Assembly (NCBI RefSeq): GCF_003287735.1 | Contig: NZ_NSCM01000025.1 | Location: 1 to 61,202 of the forward strand | From: Photorhabdus bodei | GTDB taxonomy: Bacteria > Pseudomonadota > Gammaproteobacteria > Enterobacterales > Enterobacteriaceae | Length of the DNA stretch: 61,202 nucleotides | Direction of reading: 5' to 3' | Part shown: piece after piece, positions 19,800-29,317 of the stretch | Position numbering within the stretch: position 1 is the stretch's first letter | Layout of the letters: the number at the start of each line of letters is the position of its first letter | Notes under the pieces: model-generated | What the model was told of the DNA's origin: nothing | Databases searched by the model: none | What the model saw: the letters and a program-made list of their open reading frames with translations, nothing else | Program-made: the position numbers and the translations under genes

Positions 19800-20939
19800 A
19801 TGTTTGATTATGAAGTACTACGATTTATATGGTGGCTACTGATTGGTGTATTGCTAATCGGTTTTGCGGTAACTGATGGTTTTGATATGGGAGTCGGTAT
19901 CCTATTACGTATCATCGGCAAAAACGATACTGAGCGTCGCATCATGATTAACTCAGTGGCACCGCATTGGGATGGTAACCAGGTTTGGCTGATTACTGCC
20001 GGTGGAGCGTTGTTCGCCGCATGGCCGATGGTCTATGCCGCGGCGTTCTCTGGCTTCTATGTTGCTATGATCCTGGTGTTGTCTGCGTTGTTCTTCCGTC
20101 CGGTTGGTTTTGATTACCGCTCCAAATTGGAAAATCGCAAGTGGCGTAACATGTGGGATTGGGGAATATTTGTCGGTAGCTTTGTTCCACCATTAGTTAT
20201 CGGTGTGGCATTCGGTAATTTATTACAGGGGGTGCCGTTTAACGTTGATTCCCAACTCCGTCTGTTCTATACCGGCTCCTTTTTTGGATTGCTTAACCCG
20301 TACGGTTTATTGGCGGGAATTATCAGCTTGATGATGATTGTGACTCAGGGGGCAACTTATCTGCAAATGCGTACTACGGGTGAGCTGCGTCTGCGTTCTT
20401 GTGTCGCAACTTATCTCTGTGCGCTGGTGACAATGGTGGCTTTCCTGTTGGCAGGTGTATGGCTGATTTATGGTATTGATGGTTATGTTGTAACTGGCGG
20501 CTTGGATACAATGGCTCAGTCTAACCCATTACATAAAGAAGTCGCTCATCAGGCGGGTGCTTGGTTGACTAACTTTAACAACTATCCGTGGTTGTGGGTA
20601 CTACCGGCACTGGGTGTGGCTTCGCCTTTGCTGACGATGCTGATGACGCGTATGAATAAAGCTGGGTGGGCATTCCTGTTCTCTTCACTGACAATTGCTG
20701 GCATCATTCTGGCCTGCGGTGTAACGATGTTCCCATTTGTGATGCCTTCAATCACTGATCCTAATGTCAGCCTGACGATGTGGGATGCTACTTCAAGCTT
20801 GATGACACTGCGTGTCATGTTTGTAGTTGCATTGATTTTTGTCCCAATCGTTCTTGGATATACCATTTGGTGTTACTACAAAATGTTCGGGCGTTTAGAT
20901 AAAAGTTTTATTGAAGATAACAAACATTCACTGTACTAA
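19800..20939 (+). CDS. cydB: Cytochrome bd-I ubiquinol oxidase subunit II
   Basis: Partner subunit of CydA, 379 residues with eight or more membrane helices; same length as E. coli CydB. The N-terminal FIWWLLIGVLLIGFAVTDGF and MINSVAPHWDGNQVWLITAG are signature segments. It is 14 bp after cydA with an AGGAG Shine-Dalgarno. Confidence 0.97.
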   Translation: MFDYEVLRFIWWLLIGVLLIGFAVTDGFDMGVGILLRIIGKNDTERRIMINSVAPHWDGNQVWLITAGGALFAAWPMVYAAAFSGFYVAMILVLSALFFRPVGFDYRSKLENRKWRNMWDWGIFVGSFVPPLVIGVAFGNLLQGVPFNVDSQLRLFYTGSFFGLLNPYGLLAGIISLMMIVTQGATYLQMRTTGELRLRSCVATYLCALVTMVAFLLAGVWLIYGIDGYVVTGGLDTMAQSNPLHKEVAHQAGAWLTNFNNYPWLWVLPALGVASPLLTMLMTRMNKAGWAFLFSSLTIAGIILACGVTMFPFVMPSITDPNVSLTMWDATSSLMTLRVMFVVALIFVPIVLGYTIWCYYKMFGRLDKSFIEDNKHSLY

Positions 20940-20951
20940 GGAACATAAAGC

Positions 20952-21062
20952 ATGTGGTATTTTGCTTGGATTCTCGGAACGCTCTTGGCTTGTAGTTTCG
21001 CTATAATCGCTGCCTTAGCTCTTGAGCATAATGAAGAAGAAAAAGCCGCTAAAAATAGATAA
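20952..21062 (+). CDS. cydX: Cytochrome bd-I oxidase small subunit CydX
   Basis: A 36-residue single-helix membrane protein beginning MWYFAWILGTLLACSFAII and ending in a charged tail. CydX is required for stable, active cytochrome bd. It is 12 bp after the cydB stop, has AAGGAA before its ATG, and overlaps the start of ybgE. Confidence 0.93.
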   Translation: MWYFAWILGTLLACSFAIIAALALEHNEEEKAAKNR

Positions 21063-21339
21063 ATACTATCGGCTAATGGATAATGCCCCTGTTCGGGGCC
21101 TTATCCTTGTTGTGGCATTAACGTTTGCTGCTTGTATATTTTGGGACCCAGCTCGTTTTGCGGCTAATACCAGTTCATTGCAGATATGGCAAGGTATTTT
21201 GCTAATATGGTCTGTATGTACAGGTGTGACTTTCGGGGTAGGTTTTCAGCCAAGAAATATCATCTGGCGTATCTTTTTTTCTCCTTTGCCGGCATTCTTG
21301 ATTTTGATTTGGGGTTTGTGTCATTTCTTTATGAGTTAA
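21031..21339 (+). CDS. ybgE: Cyd operon protein YbgE
   Basis: A 102-residue inner-membrane protein with three hydrophobic helices, matching E. coli YbgE in ACIFWDPARFAANTSSLQIW and in GVGFQP. The role is unknown, although it is conserved in cyd operons. The ATG at 21031 lies inside cydX in another frame; a TTG nine bases earlier would add three residues. The overlap suggests translational coupling. Confidence 0.88.
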   Translation: MKKKKPLKIDKYYRLMDNAPVRGLILVVALTFAACIFWDPARFAANTSSLQIWQGILLIWSVCTGVTFGVGFQPRNIIWRIFFSPLPAFLILIWGLCHFFMS

Positions 21340-21451
21340 TTCTGTATGTTATGCGGCTTCTAACCCATAAATTTTTTATTTGCACATTATTCCAAAGCCG
21401 CATTGTCTTGAGTATAGTGGCAGCGTTAATTCGCCTTATGTAGGATTGAAA

Positions 21452-22548
<1,097 letters not shown>

Positions 22549-22559
22549 TAGGAGAGGCT

Positions 22560-22985
22560 ATGGCACGCACTCGTAGTCGCAAGCGTGAGCTGAAATCTGA
22601 AATCAATATCGTTCCCTTACTGGACGTATTGCTGGTTCTGTTGCTTATATTTATGGCAACAGCGCCGATTATCACTCAAAGCGTAGAGGTTGATCTGCCG
22701 GATGCGGTGGATTCTAAAACGGTTTCTAACTCTGATAATCCACCGGTAATCGTGGAGGTTTCTGGTGTTGGTCAGTACACCATGATAGTTAACCATGAAC
22801 GATTGGAATTATTGCCTGAGCCGCAGATTATTGCGGAAGCGCAGGCACGAATAAAAGAGAATCCAAAAACCGTTTTCTTAATCGGTGGTTCGAAGGAAGT
22901 GCCTTACGATGAGATTATTAAGGCACTCAACATGCTGCATCGGGCAGGTGTGAAATCCGTTGGTTTAATGACTCAGCCTATCTGA
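22560..22985 (+). CDS. tolR: Tol-Pal proton channel subunit TolR
   Basis: A 141-residue ExbD/TolR family protein. One N-terminal helix carries the proton-carrying aspartate in INIVPLLDVLLVLLLIFMAT (about residue 23), followed by a periplasmic domain ending GVKSVGLMTQP. It starts 12 bp after tolQ with an AGGAGAGG Shine-Dalgarno. Confidence 0.97.
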   Translation: MARTRSRKRELKSEINIVPLLDVLLVLLLIFMATAPIITQSVEVDLPDAVDSKTVSNSDNPPVIVEVSGVGQYTMIVNHERLELLPEPQIIAEAQARIKENPKTVFLIGGSKEVPYDEIIKALNMLHRAGVKSVGLMTQPI

Positions 22986-23030
22986 GTTTAGCCGGCAGTT
23001 GCTGTTATTTGAAGATCTTGGATATCGAGC

Positions 23031-24101
23031 GTGGGAAAGACAAACGGGCAAAACAATAAATTAAATCGCGCTGTTATCGTTTCGGTTGTGTTGCATATTA
23101 TTTTGATTGGGTTACTTATTTGGGGTTCCCTGACACGAAAAACTGAAATGGGTGGCGGTGGTCAGGATGGTTCTGTTATTGATGCTGTGATGGTCGATCC
23201 GAATGCGGTAGTACAACAGTACAACCAACAGCAACAACAACAGGCTGATGCTAAACGTGCAGAGCAGTTACGAAAGAAGAAAGCCGAACAGCAGGCTGCT
23301 GAATTAAGGGAAAAACAGGCCGAAGAGCAGGAGCGTTTAAAGGCGGTAGAAGAAGAACGAATTAAGGCGCAACAGGCAGCGGAAGAACAGAAAAAGCAGG
23401 CTGTAGAAGCTGCAAACAAAGCCCGTGAAGAGCAAAAACAGGCAGAAGAAGCGGCGGCAAAGGCTAAGGCTGAAAAAGAAAAACTGATTAAAGAGCAGGC
23501 TGAGGCGCAGAAGAAAGCCGAAGCTGAAGCTAAGAAAGAGGCTGAAGCCGCTGCTGCTAAACAAAAAGCCGCGGAAGAAGCGAAAGCCAAAGCAGACGCT
23601 GAGGCTAAAGCAAAAGCCAAGGCTGAAGCGGATGCTAAAGCCAAAGCTGAGGCGGATGCAAAGGCTAAAGCTAAGGCCGAAGCTGACGCTAAGAAGAAAG
23701 CTGCGGCGCAAGCCGCTAAACAGGAAAGTGAAGTTGATGACTTACTGGGTGGCTTAACTTCCAATGCACCGAAACAGCAGGGAGGGGCTTCTGCCGCCGG
23801 TAAAGGTGGCGGTAAGAAAAGTGGAGCTTCAAATGCTGACATTAATAACTATTTGGGGCAGATCCAGATAGCGATACAGAATAAGTTTTACGATCCAAGC
23901 ATGTATCGTGGACGTACCTGTACATTACGGATTAAACTTGCTCCTGATGGATTGTTAATTGATGTAAGGTCAGAGGGGGGAGACCCGGCGTTGTGCCAGG
24001 CAGCGGTAGCGGCGGCTAAACAAGCGAAAATTCCTAAACCGCCAAGTAAGGAGGTTTACGAAGTGTTTAAAAACGCGCCGCTTGATTTCAACCCTCAATA
24101 A
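23031..24101 (+). CDS. tolA: Tol-Pal envelope-spanning protein TolA
   Basis: A 356-residue protein shorter than E. coli TolA (421), mainly because the central domain is shorter. The N-terminal anchor (residues 14-35) has SVVLHIILIGLLIWGS. The long central coiled coil (about 65-230) is rich in Ala, Lys and Glu with repeated AKAEADAKAK units. The C-terminal globular domain has DINNYLGQIQIAIQNKFYD and the two conserved cysteines in CTLRIKLAPDG and PALCQAA. The start is a GTG preceded by GATATCGAGC, a weak ribosome site, and matches E. coli MSKATEQN. Confidence 0.95.
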   Translation: MGKTNGQNNKLNRAVIVSVVLHIILIGLLIWGSLTRKTEMGGGGQDGSVIDAVMVDPNAVVQQYNQQQQQQADAKRAEQLRKKKAEQQAAELREKQAEEQERLKAVEEERIKAQQAAEEQKKQAVEAANKAREEQKQAEEAAAKAKAEKEKLIKEQAEAQKKAEAEAKKEAEAAAAKQKAAEEAKAKADAEAKAKAKAEADAKAKAEADAKAKAKAEADAKKKAAAQAAKQESEVDDLLGGLTSNAPKQQGGASAAGKGGGKKSGASNADINNYLGQIQIAIQNKFYDPSMYRGRTCTLRIKLAPDGLLIDVRSEGGDPALCQAAVAAAKQAKIPKPPSKEVYEVFKNAPLDFNPQ

Positions 24102-24155
24102 AGTTGTTATTTAAAAGTTATTAATAATAAACAGAACCATTCAATGTTATTAAGC

Positions 24156-24282
24156 TATACCCAATGGATTTCAAGATGGATCGCGACGGCAAGGGAGCGA
24201 ATCCCCGGGAGCATAGATAACTATGTGACCGGGGTGAGCGAGTGCGGCCAACAAAGAGGCAACTTGAAAGATAACGGGTATA
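24156..24282 (+). repeat. ERIC element 2 (between tolA and tolB)
   Basis: A 127-bp ERIC element with TATACCCAATGGATTTCAAG at the left, the core GTGACCGGGGTGAGCGAGTG and AACGGGTATA at the right. It sits inside the tol-pal transcription unit, so it would be transcribed as a long hairpin between tolA and tolB. Confidence 0.94.
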
Positions 24283-24358
24283 TCTGGTTTTGTTTGTTGA
24301 CGTTTGTTAATATTCTGCGAATTATTGCGACTATTCCATCGTGATAAGGGAGAGATTA

Positions 24359-25651
24359 ATGAGGCAGGCTTTTAAAGTAGTACTAGGTATTTTAATGTTG
24401 TGGGCCACGGTTGCTTACGCGGAAGTTCGTATCGAGATCACTCAAGGTGTCGATTCTGCGCGTCCTATTGGTGTCGTGCCATTTAAATGGACTGGAGCGG
24501 GTAATGCACCGGAAGAGATAGGGGTGATCGTTGGGGCCGATCTTCGCAACAGCGGTAAATTTAACCCTATTGATATCAGCCGTATGCCACAGCAACCAAC
24601 GACGGCATCTGAGGTAACACCTGCTGCGTGGTCGGCGTTGGGGATTGACGCTGTTGTTGTTGGGCAGATCCAACCAAGTGCGGATGGTGGTTTTTTAATC
24701 TCTTATCAATTGGTTGATACTGCGAGCGCTCCGGGTACAGTACTTGCTCAGGATCAATTTAAAGTGACCAAACAATGGTTGCGTTATGCTGCGCATACAG
24801 CCAGTGATCAAGTATTTGAAAAACTGACGGGCATCAAAGGCGCATTCCGTACTCGTCTGGCTTACATTGTAAAGACTAACGGCGGTAAATATCCGTATGA
24901 ACTGCGTGTATCTGATTACGATGGTTACAACCAGTTCACTGTTCACCGTTCGCCAGAACCGTTGATGTCGCCGGCATGGTCTCCTGATGGCGCCAAACTG
25001 GCTTATGTGACATTTGAAAGTGGTCGTTCTGCCTTGGTTATCCAGACCTTGGCGAGTGGTGAGGTACGTCAGGTTGCCTCCTTCCCGCGTCATAACGGCG
25101 CGCCTGCATTTTCCCCTGATGGCAGTAAATTGGCATTTGCTCTATCTAAATCGGGTAGTTTGAATCTTTACGTGATGGATTTGGGTTCAGCTCAGATTCG
25201 TCAGGTTACAGATGGCCGCAGTAACAATACTGAGCCAAGTTGGATGCCGGATAACCAGACTTTGGTTTACACCTCTGATCAGGGTGGTCGTCCACAGTTA
25301 TATAAAACCGATATTAATGGCGGTGCTCCGCAACGCCTCACTTGGGAAGGCACACAAAACCAGGATGCTGATGTAAGCGCGGATGGTAGTTTTGTGGTGA
25401 TGGTCAGCTCAGAGAGTGGTAAGCAGCACATAGCTAAACAAGATCTGGCAACGGGAGCCGTTCAAATTTTGACGGATACGTTCCTGGATGAAACGCCGAG
25501 TATCGCACCTAACGGCACTATGGTGATTTATAGCTCCAGCCAAGGGTTGGGGACTGTATTGCAGCTAGTTTCGACTGACGGGCGTTTCAAAGCGCGTCTT
25601 CCGGCAACCGATGGACAGGTAAAATTCCCTGCCTGGTCGCCGTATCTGTGA
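24359..25651 (+). CDS. tolB: Tol-Pal periplasmic propeller protein TolB
   Basis: Periplasmic protein linking TolA and Pal, 430 residues, the same as E. coli. A signal peptide ends at [12 protein letters not shown] (cleavage after AYA). An N-terminal domain has [11 protein letters not shown], and a six-bladed beta-propeller follows with repeated [20 protein letters not shown] and [10 protein letters not shown] blades. The ATG at 24359 is preferred to the GTG at 24341 because it matches the E. coli start and follows AAGGGAGAG. Confidence 0.96.
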   Translation: MRQAFKVVLGILMLWATVAYAEVRIEITQGVDSARPIGVVPFKWTGAGNAPEEIGVIVGADLRNSGKFNPIDISRMPQQPTTASEVTPAAWSALGIDAVVVGQIQPSADGGFLISYQLVDTASAPGTVLAQDQFKVTKQWLRYAAHTASDQVFEKLTGIKGAFRTRLAYIVKTNGGKYPYELRVSDYDGYNQFTVHRSPEPLMSPAWSPDGAKLAYVTFESGRSALVIQTLASGEVRQVASFPRHNGAPAFSPDGSKLAFALSKSGSLNLYVMDLGSAQIRQVTDGRSNNTEPSWMPDNQTLVYTSDQGGRPQLYKTDINGGAPQRLTWEGTQNQDADVSADGSFVVMVSSESGKQHIAKQDLATGAVQILTDTFLDETPSIAPNGTMVIYSSSQGLGTVLQLVSTDGRFKARLPATDGQVKFPAWSPYL

Positions 25652-25693
25652 TGCATAATAATATGTATGGCAAATTTTAAAAGGATCAAAGAG

Positions 25694-26194
25694 ATGCAAC
25701 TGAACAAAGTGCTAAAAGGGCTGATGTTAGCTTTACCAGTTATGGCCGTAGCAGCGTGTAGTTCTAACAAGAATGCTGATAACGATCAGACTGGTGTCGG
25801 CACTGTTAACGAAACTAATGCGGGTCTGTCAGCAGAGGAATTAGCTCGTCAGCAAATGCAAGAGCTACAAAACAACAACATCGTATATTTCGGTTTTGAC
25901 AAATACGACATTGGCTCAGATTTTACTCAGCTGTTAGACGCTCACGCGGCATTCCTGCGCAGCAACCCATCTTACAAAGTTGTTGTAGAAGGTCATGCTG
26001 ACGAACGTGGTACTCCTGAGTACAACATCGCATTAGGTGAGCGCCGTGCTAATGCAGTGAAAATGTACCTGCAAGGCAAAGGTGTTTCCGGTGAGCAAAT
26101 CTCTATCGTCTCTTACGGTAAAGAGAAACCTGCTGTACTGGGTCACGACGAATCAGCTTATGCTAAGAACCGTCGCGCAGTACTGGCATACTAA
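25694..26194 (+). CDS. pal: Peptidoglycan-associated lipoprotein Pal
   Basis: Outer-membrane lipoprotein, 166 residues. The lipobox is in [10 protein letters not shown] with the lipidated cysteine at about 22. The OmpA-like peptidoglycan-binding domain has [10 protein letters not shown], the diaminopimelate-binding [16 protein letters not shown], and [14 protein letters not shown]. The ATG at 25694 is chosen because AAAAGGATC sits in front of it; the upstream ATG at 25667 would put charged residues before the signal peptide. Confidence 0.97.
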   Translation: MQLNKVLKGLMLALPVMAVAACSSNKNADNDQTGVGTVNETNAGLSAEELARQQMQELQNNNIVYFGFDKYDIGSDFTQLLDAHAAFLRSNPSYKVVVEGHADERGTPEYNIALGERRANAVKMYLQGKGVSGEQISIVSYGKEKPAVLGHDESAYAKNRRAVLAY

Positions 26195-26203
26195 GAGTAG
26201 TTC

Positions 26204-26971
26204 ATGAACAGTAACTTCAGACATCATTTTTTGGGTCTGTCGTTACTGGTTGGCGTAGCGGTTCCTTGGGCCGCTATTGCCCAAGCGCCAATCAGTAATG
26301 TCGGCTCGGGTTCCACCGATGAGCGCCTTACCCAATTAGAGCGTATTTCCAACGCTCACGGTCAGCTATTAACGCAACTCCAGCAACAACTTGCTGATTC
26401 TCAACGTGACATTGACATGCTTCGAGGGCAGATTCAGGAGAATCAGTATCAGCTCAATCAAATTATAGAGCGGCAGAAGGACATTTATCAGCAACTGGAA
26501 GGGGCTACTAGTTCTGAGGGGAGCAAACCTGCTGCAAATACAGCTTCTTCAACGGCAAGTAATAGTGGCAATCAGGCATCATCATCTGTCGGCACGGGCA
26601 GTGAAAAAGGTGATTATGACGCTGCTGTTCATTTGGCGGTGAATACCAAAGAGTATGATAAAGCGATTGTCGCCTTTCAAAGTTTCGTGAAGAGTTATCC
26701 AAAGTCGAGTTATATGCCTAATGCCAATTACTGGTTAGGGCAGATTAATTACAACAAGGGTAAAAAAGACGAAGCCGCGTATTACTTTGCTACGGTAGTC
26801 AAAGAGTATCCGAAGTCGCAGAAGAGTGGCGAATCGCTTTATAAAGTTGGTTTAATCATGCAGGACAAGGGTCAGAAGGATAAAGCGAGATCGGTTTATC
26901 AACAGGTCATGAAGCAATACCCTGGTTCGAGCGCGGCTAAACTGGCGGAGAAAAAGCTTTCCACACTATAA
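26204..26971 (+). CDS. cpoB: Cell division coordinator CpoB (YbgF)
   Basis: Periplasmic protein of 255 residues that links Tol-Pal with PBP1B during constriction. A signal peptide ends near AAIAQA (about 28). An N-terminal coiled coil (about 40-95) drives trimerisation, a Ser/Asn/Ala linker follows, and then three tetratricopeptide repeats with FVKSYPKSSYMPNANYWLGQ and VVKEYPKSQKSGESLYKVG. It starts ten bases after pal. Confidence 0.95.
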   Translation: MNSNFRHHFLGLSLLVGVAVPWAAIAQAPISNVGSGSTDERLTQLERISNAHGQLLTQLQQQLADSQRDIDMLRGQIQENQYQLNQIIERQKDIYQQLEGATSSEGSKPAANTASSTASNSGNQASSSVGTGSEKGDYDAAVHLAVNTKEYDKAIVAFQSFVKSYPKSSYMPNANYWLGQINYNKGKKDEAAYYFATVVKEYPKSQKSGESLYKVGLIMQDKGQKDKARSVYQQVMKQYPGSSAAKLAEKKLSTL

Positions 26972-26975
26972 TTAT

Positions 26976-27015
26976 TGGCCCCGGAAGGGTGTAGTCATTA
27001 CATTTTCGGGGTTGA
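26976..27015 (+). terminator. Possible terminator of the tol-pal-cpoB unit
   Basis: CCCCGGAA and TTTTCGGGG can pair across about 20 bases right after the cpoB stop, followed by TTGATTG. The T-run is poor, so this is a weak call. Confidence 0.4.
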
Positions 27016-27119
27016 TTGAGTGCTTAATAAGCATTTAAACGTAATTTAAAAAAATAATCATTGCGTAGCGCGGAAAAATCAGTAATATATGCCGCCGTTG
27101 CCGAGAGAAGTCACAAGAT

Positions 27120-27195
27120 GGGTCGTTAGCTCAGTCGGTAGAGCAGTTGACTTTTAATCAATTGGTCACAGGTTCGAATCCTGTACGACCCACCA
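27120..27195 (+). tRNA. tRNA-Lys (anticodon TTT), intact copy 1
   Basis: A canonical 76-nt tRNA with encoded CCA: acceptor GGGTCG pairing with CGACCC, D arm AGCTCAGTCGGTAGAGC, anticodon loop CTTTTAA (TTT at 27153-27155), and T arm ACAGGTTCGAATCCTGT. The T stem carries an A-T closing pair where copy 2 has G-C, a compensated change showing it is functional. In E. coli a Lys/Val tRNA cluster occupies the same site after cpoB. Confidence 0.97.
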
Positions 27196-27229
27196 TCTTA
27201 AAGCTTCATTCAAAACCAATTCCCTAGAT

Positions 27230-27305
27230 GGGTCGTTAGCTCAGTCGGTAGAGCAGTTGACTTTTAATCAATTGGTCGCAGGTTCGAATCCTGCACGACC
27301 CACCA
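27230..27305 (+). tRNA. tRNA-Lys (anticodon TTT), intact copy 2
   Basis: A 76-nt tRNA-Lys with CCA, identical to copy 1 except for the T-stem pair (GCAGG/CCTGC). A 34-bp spacer separates the two. This copy is the likely ancestor of the interrupted copies to the right, which share its T-stem sequence. Confidence 0.97.
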
Positions 27306-27340
27306 TCTTGAAACTTCATTCGAAAACAAATCCCTCAGAT

Positions 27341-27480
27341 AAGTCGTTAGCTCAGTCGGTAGAACAGTTGGCTTTTAATCAATAGGTCGCAGGTTCGAGC
27401 CGAGCGAAGCGAGACAACAGCGCGTAAGCGCTGGCCCGAAGGGCGAGGCCACAGGCCGAGTCATCCTGCACGACCCTCCA
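27341..27480 (+). pseudogene. tRNA-Lys copy 3 with 64-nt T-loop insert, degenerate
   Basis: The tRNA-Lys sequence is interrupted after GGTTCGA by 64 nt (27399-27462), then resumes ATCCTGCACGACCC. The acceptor begins AAGTCG instead of GGGTCG, breaking two pairs, the D stem has AGAAC for AGAGC, and the 3' end is CCTCCA instead of CCACCA. A charged tRNA is therefore unlikely even if the insert were removed. Confidence 0.88.
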
Positions 27481-27515
27481 TCTTGAAACTTCATTCAAAA
27501 ACAAATCTCTCAGAT

Positions 27516-27655
27516 AAGTCGTTAGCTCAGTCGGTAGAACAGTTGGCTTTTAATCAATAGGTCGCAGGTTCGAGCCGAGCGAAGCGAGACAACAGCGCGA
27601 GAGCGCTGGCCCGAAGGGCGAGGCCACAGGCCGAGTCATCCTGCACGACCCACCA
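27516..27655 (+). pseudogene. tRNA-Lys copy 4 with 64-nt T-loop insert, degenerate
   Basis: Same layout as copy 3, with the insert at 27574-27637. The acceptor starts AAGTCG, but the 3' CCACCA is intact. The insert has a GAGA tetraloop where the other copies have GTAA, which keeps the GNRA class and the CAGCGC/GCGCTG stem. Confidence 0.88.
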
Positions 27656-27689
27656 TCTTAAAGCTTCATTCAAAACCAATTCCCTAGAT

Positions 27690-27829
27690 GGGTCGTTAGC
27701 TCAGTCGGTAGAGCAGTTGACTTTTAATCAATGGGTCGCAGGTTCGAGCCGAGCGAAGCGAGACAACAGCGCGTAAGCGCTGGCCCGAAGGGTGAGGCCA
27801 CAGGCCGAGTCATCCTGCACGACCCACCA
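27690..27829 (+). pseudogene. tRNA-Lys copy 5 with 64-nt T-loop insert, otherwise intact
   Basis: This copy has the normal acceptor stem (GGGTCG/CGACCC), normal D arm (GAGC) and TTT anticodon. The only major defect is the 64-nt insert in the T loop (27748-27811). It is the copy most likely to give a functional tRNA if the insert were tolerated or removed. It is listed as a pseudogene because no removal mechanism is known. Confidence 0.75.
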
Positions 27830-27863
27830 TCTTAAAGCTTCATTCAAAACCAATTCCCTAGAT

Positions 27864-28004
27864 GAGTCGTTAGCTCAGTCGGTAGAACAGTTGACTTTTA
27901 AATCAATGGGTCGCAGGTTCGAGCCGAGCGAAGCGAGACAACAGCGCGTAAGCGCTGACCCGAAGGGCGAGGCCACAGGCCGAGTCATCCTGCACGACCC
28001 ACCA
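27864..28004 (+). pseudogene. tRNA-Lys copy 6 with T-loop insert and enlarged anticodon loop
   Basis: The insert is again present, and one extra A gives an eight-base anticodon loop (CTTTTAAA). The acceptor is GAGTCG and the D stem AGAAC, so several pairs are lost. Confidence 0.88.
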
Positions 28005-28039
28005 TCTTAAAGCTTCACTTAAAACCAATTCCCCTAGAT

Positions 28040-28130
28040 AAGTCGTTAGCTCAGTCGGTAGAACAGTTGACTTTTAATCAATGGGTCGCAGGTTCGAGCC
28101 GAGCGAAGCGAGACAACAGCGCGTAATCGC
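28040..28130 (+). pseudogene. tRNA-Lys copy 7, truncated inside the insert
   Basis: The tRNA begins AAGTCG, reaches GGTTCGA, enters the insert and loses similarity after GCGCGTAA near 28126. Beyond that lies tail-fibre DNA. This junction marks the left edge of the accessory region. Confidence 0.85.
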
Positions 28131-29127
28131 AAAATTTTCAATAAATTCCTTAAAAGAATACGAACTTATTTACTTGCAGGGTAATTATGTTGCACTTACT
28201 ATTCGAAACTATCATGCGAATATAATTAGTCAAGAAATATATGAAGAAAGTAAGGGTTTACTGACTGGATTTCCACCTAATACTATTTCAATCGATTTAT
28301 TAAATAAAGTTCTTCGCCAGTCATCAATTATATCATCTGTGGTAGCTGATTTTATCGCTACACAATCTAGCGATGATATTCTGGATGATGGTGATATAAT
28401 TAAACTCACAGCCCAATTAAACAGAGCATTAGAGCAAAAAATCACAGCAGAAGTTCCAAATGCTTCATTAACACAGAAAGGTATTGTTCAGCTTACAGAT
28501 GTAGCAGGCAATAGTGATACATTGGTTGTCACTCAAAAGCTAGCCCAGGAAATAATAGATTCATTGCGTGAAAATATTAATGACAGAGTGCCCAATAGCC
28601 GAAAGGTGAATGGAAAAGCATTGTCTGCTGACATTAGTCTAGAGGCTGGGGATATAGGTGCATATACCAAGGCAGAAGTTAATAATCTAATCAATGCAGT
28701 TAATAATATTCCTGTGGGAGTTCCTATTCCTTGGCCTACAGCTATACCACCAGATGGGTGGCTGCAATGTAACGGAGCAGAGTTCGATAAAACAGCTTAC
28801 CCACAATTAGCGGCAGCGTATCCTACAGGAAAATTACCTGACCTGCGCGGAGAATTTATTCGTGGTTGGGATGATAGCCGAGGTGTTGATAGTGGTCGTA
28901 TTATTTTAAGCACACAGACTGACAACACAAAAAGAATACAACTTTCTCAAGGGAATGAGAGAAGAAAATGTCTTTCTAATTATCAAGGACCTGTAGATGG
29001 ATACCAATACCCGCTCGGTAGGGATGTTACAGGCGACGCAACTGTTACATCAATTGCTAACAATACAGGCGGTCACGAAACCCGTCCCCGCAATATTGCA
29101 TTTAATTACATAGTGAGAGCAGCATAA
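28081..29127 (+). pseudogene. Tail fibre/collar protein 1, 5' end lost at the tRNA junction
   Basis: The frame is open from 28081, but its first ~20 residues come from the tRNA pseudogene. Homology to the two tandem paralogues begins only at about residue 45 (ANIISQEIYEESKGLLTGF). The body then has a phage fibre repeat (ASLTQKGIVQLTDVAGNSDT), a tail-collar domain (PWPTAIPPDGWLQCNGAEFD, then LPDLRGEFIRGWDD), a unique tip, and the shared end RPRNIAFNYIVRAA. The natural start (MSxKNDFKAFSI in the paralogues) and ribosome site are missing. A product from an alternative start such as TTG cannot be excluded. Confidence 0.75.
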
Positions 29128-29166
29128 TAGCCGAATAAAAATACTCTTTGAAAGCCAAAAATATAA

Positions 29167-29265
29167 GAAGCCGTTTTGCTTGAATGGAAAAAATATCGGA
29201 TATTACTGAGCAGAACAGATATTTTACAAGCTTACGATATTGAATGGCAGGATAAACTGAGGTAA
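29167..29265 (+). pseudogene. C-terminal scrap of a tail fibre assembly protein (Tfa)
   Basis: The frame reads EAVLLEWKKYRILLSRTDIL and then YDIEWQDKLR before a stop. This is the typical end of Tfa/gpU-type chaperones (LLEWKKYRVLLNRVDTS...IEWP). It directly follows tail fibre 1, the normal fibre-tfa order. A stop codon precedes it, so only about 32 codons remain. Confidence 0.65.
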
Positions 29266-29269
29266 TAAC

Positions 29270-29298
29270 AAAGCCGGTTAGCCCGGCTTTATTTTTTT
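29270..29298 (+). terminator. Terminator after tail fibre 1
   Basis: AAAGCCGG and CCGGCTTT form an 8-bp stem followed by ATTTTTTTA. Near-identical terminators follow the other two fibre genes, showing that the repeat unit includes its terminator. Confidence 0.9.
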
Positions 29299-29317
29299 AT
29301 TCTGAAAACTAAATCTG

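Noticed and set aside
23162..23842. A 226-codon minus-strand frame within tolA
   Set aside because: It is the antisense of the Ala/Lys/Glu-rich coiled coil, which lacks stops on the opposite strand because of composition bias.
27399..27462. tRNA insert as a group I or group II intron
   Set aside because: It is only 64 nt and lies in the T loop, not the anticodon loop. It lacks any intron core.
27792..28010. A 72-codon frame within the tRNA array
   Set aside because: It is formed entirely from tRNA-Lys copies and the 64-nt insert. The apparent peptide repeats exactly because the DNA unit repeats; no ribosome site is present.
27120..28130. Possible CRISPR-like array
   Set aside because: The regular repeats are tRNA genes with a conserved spacer, not short repeats with unique spacers. 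No cas genes are present.
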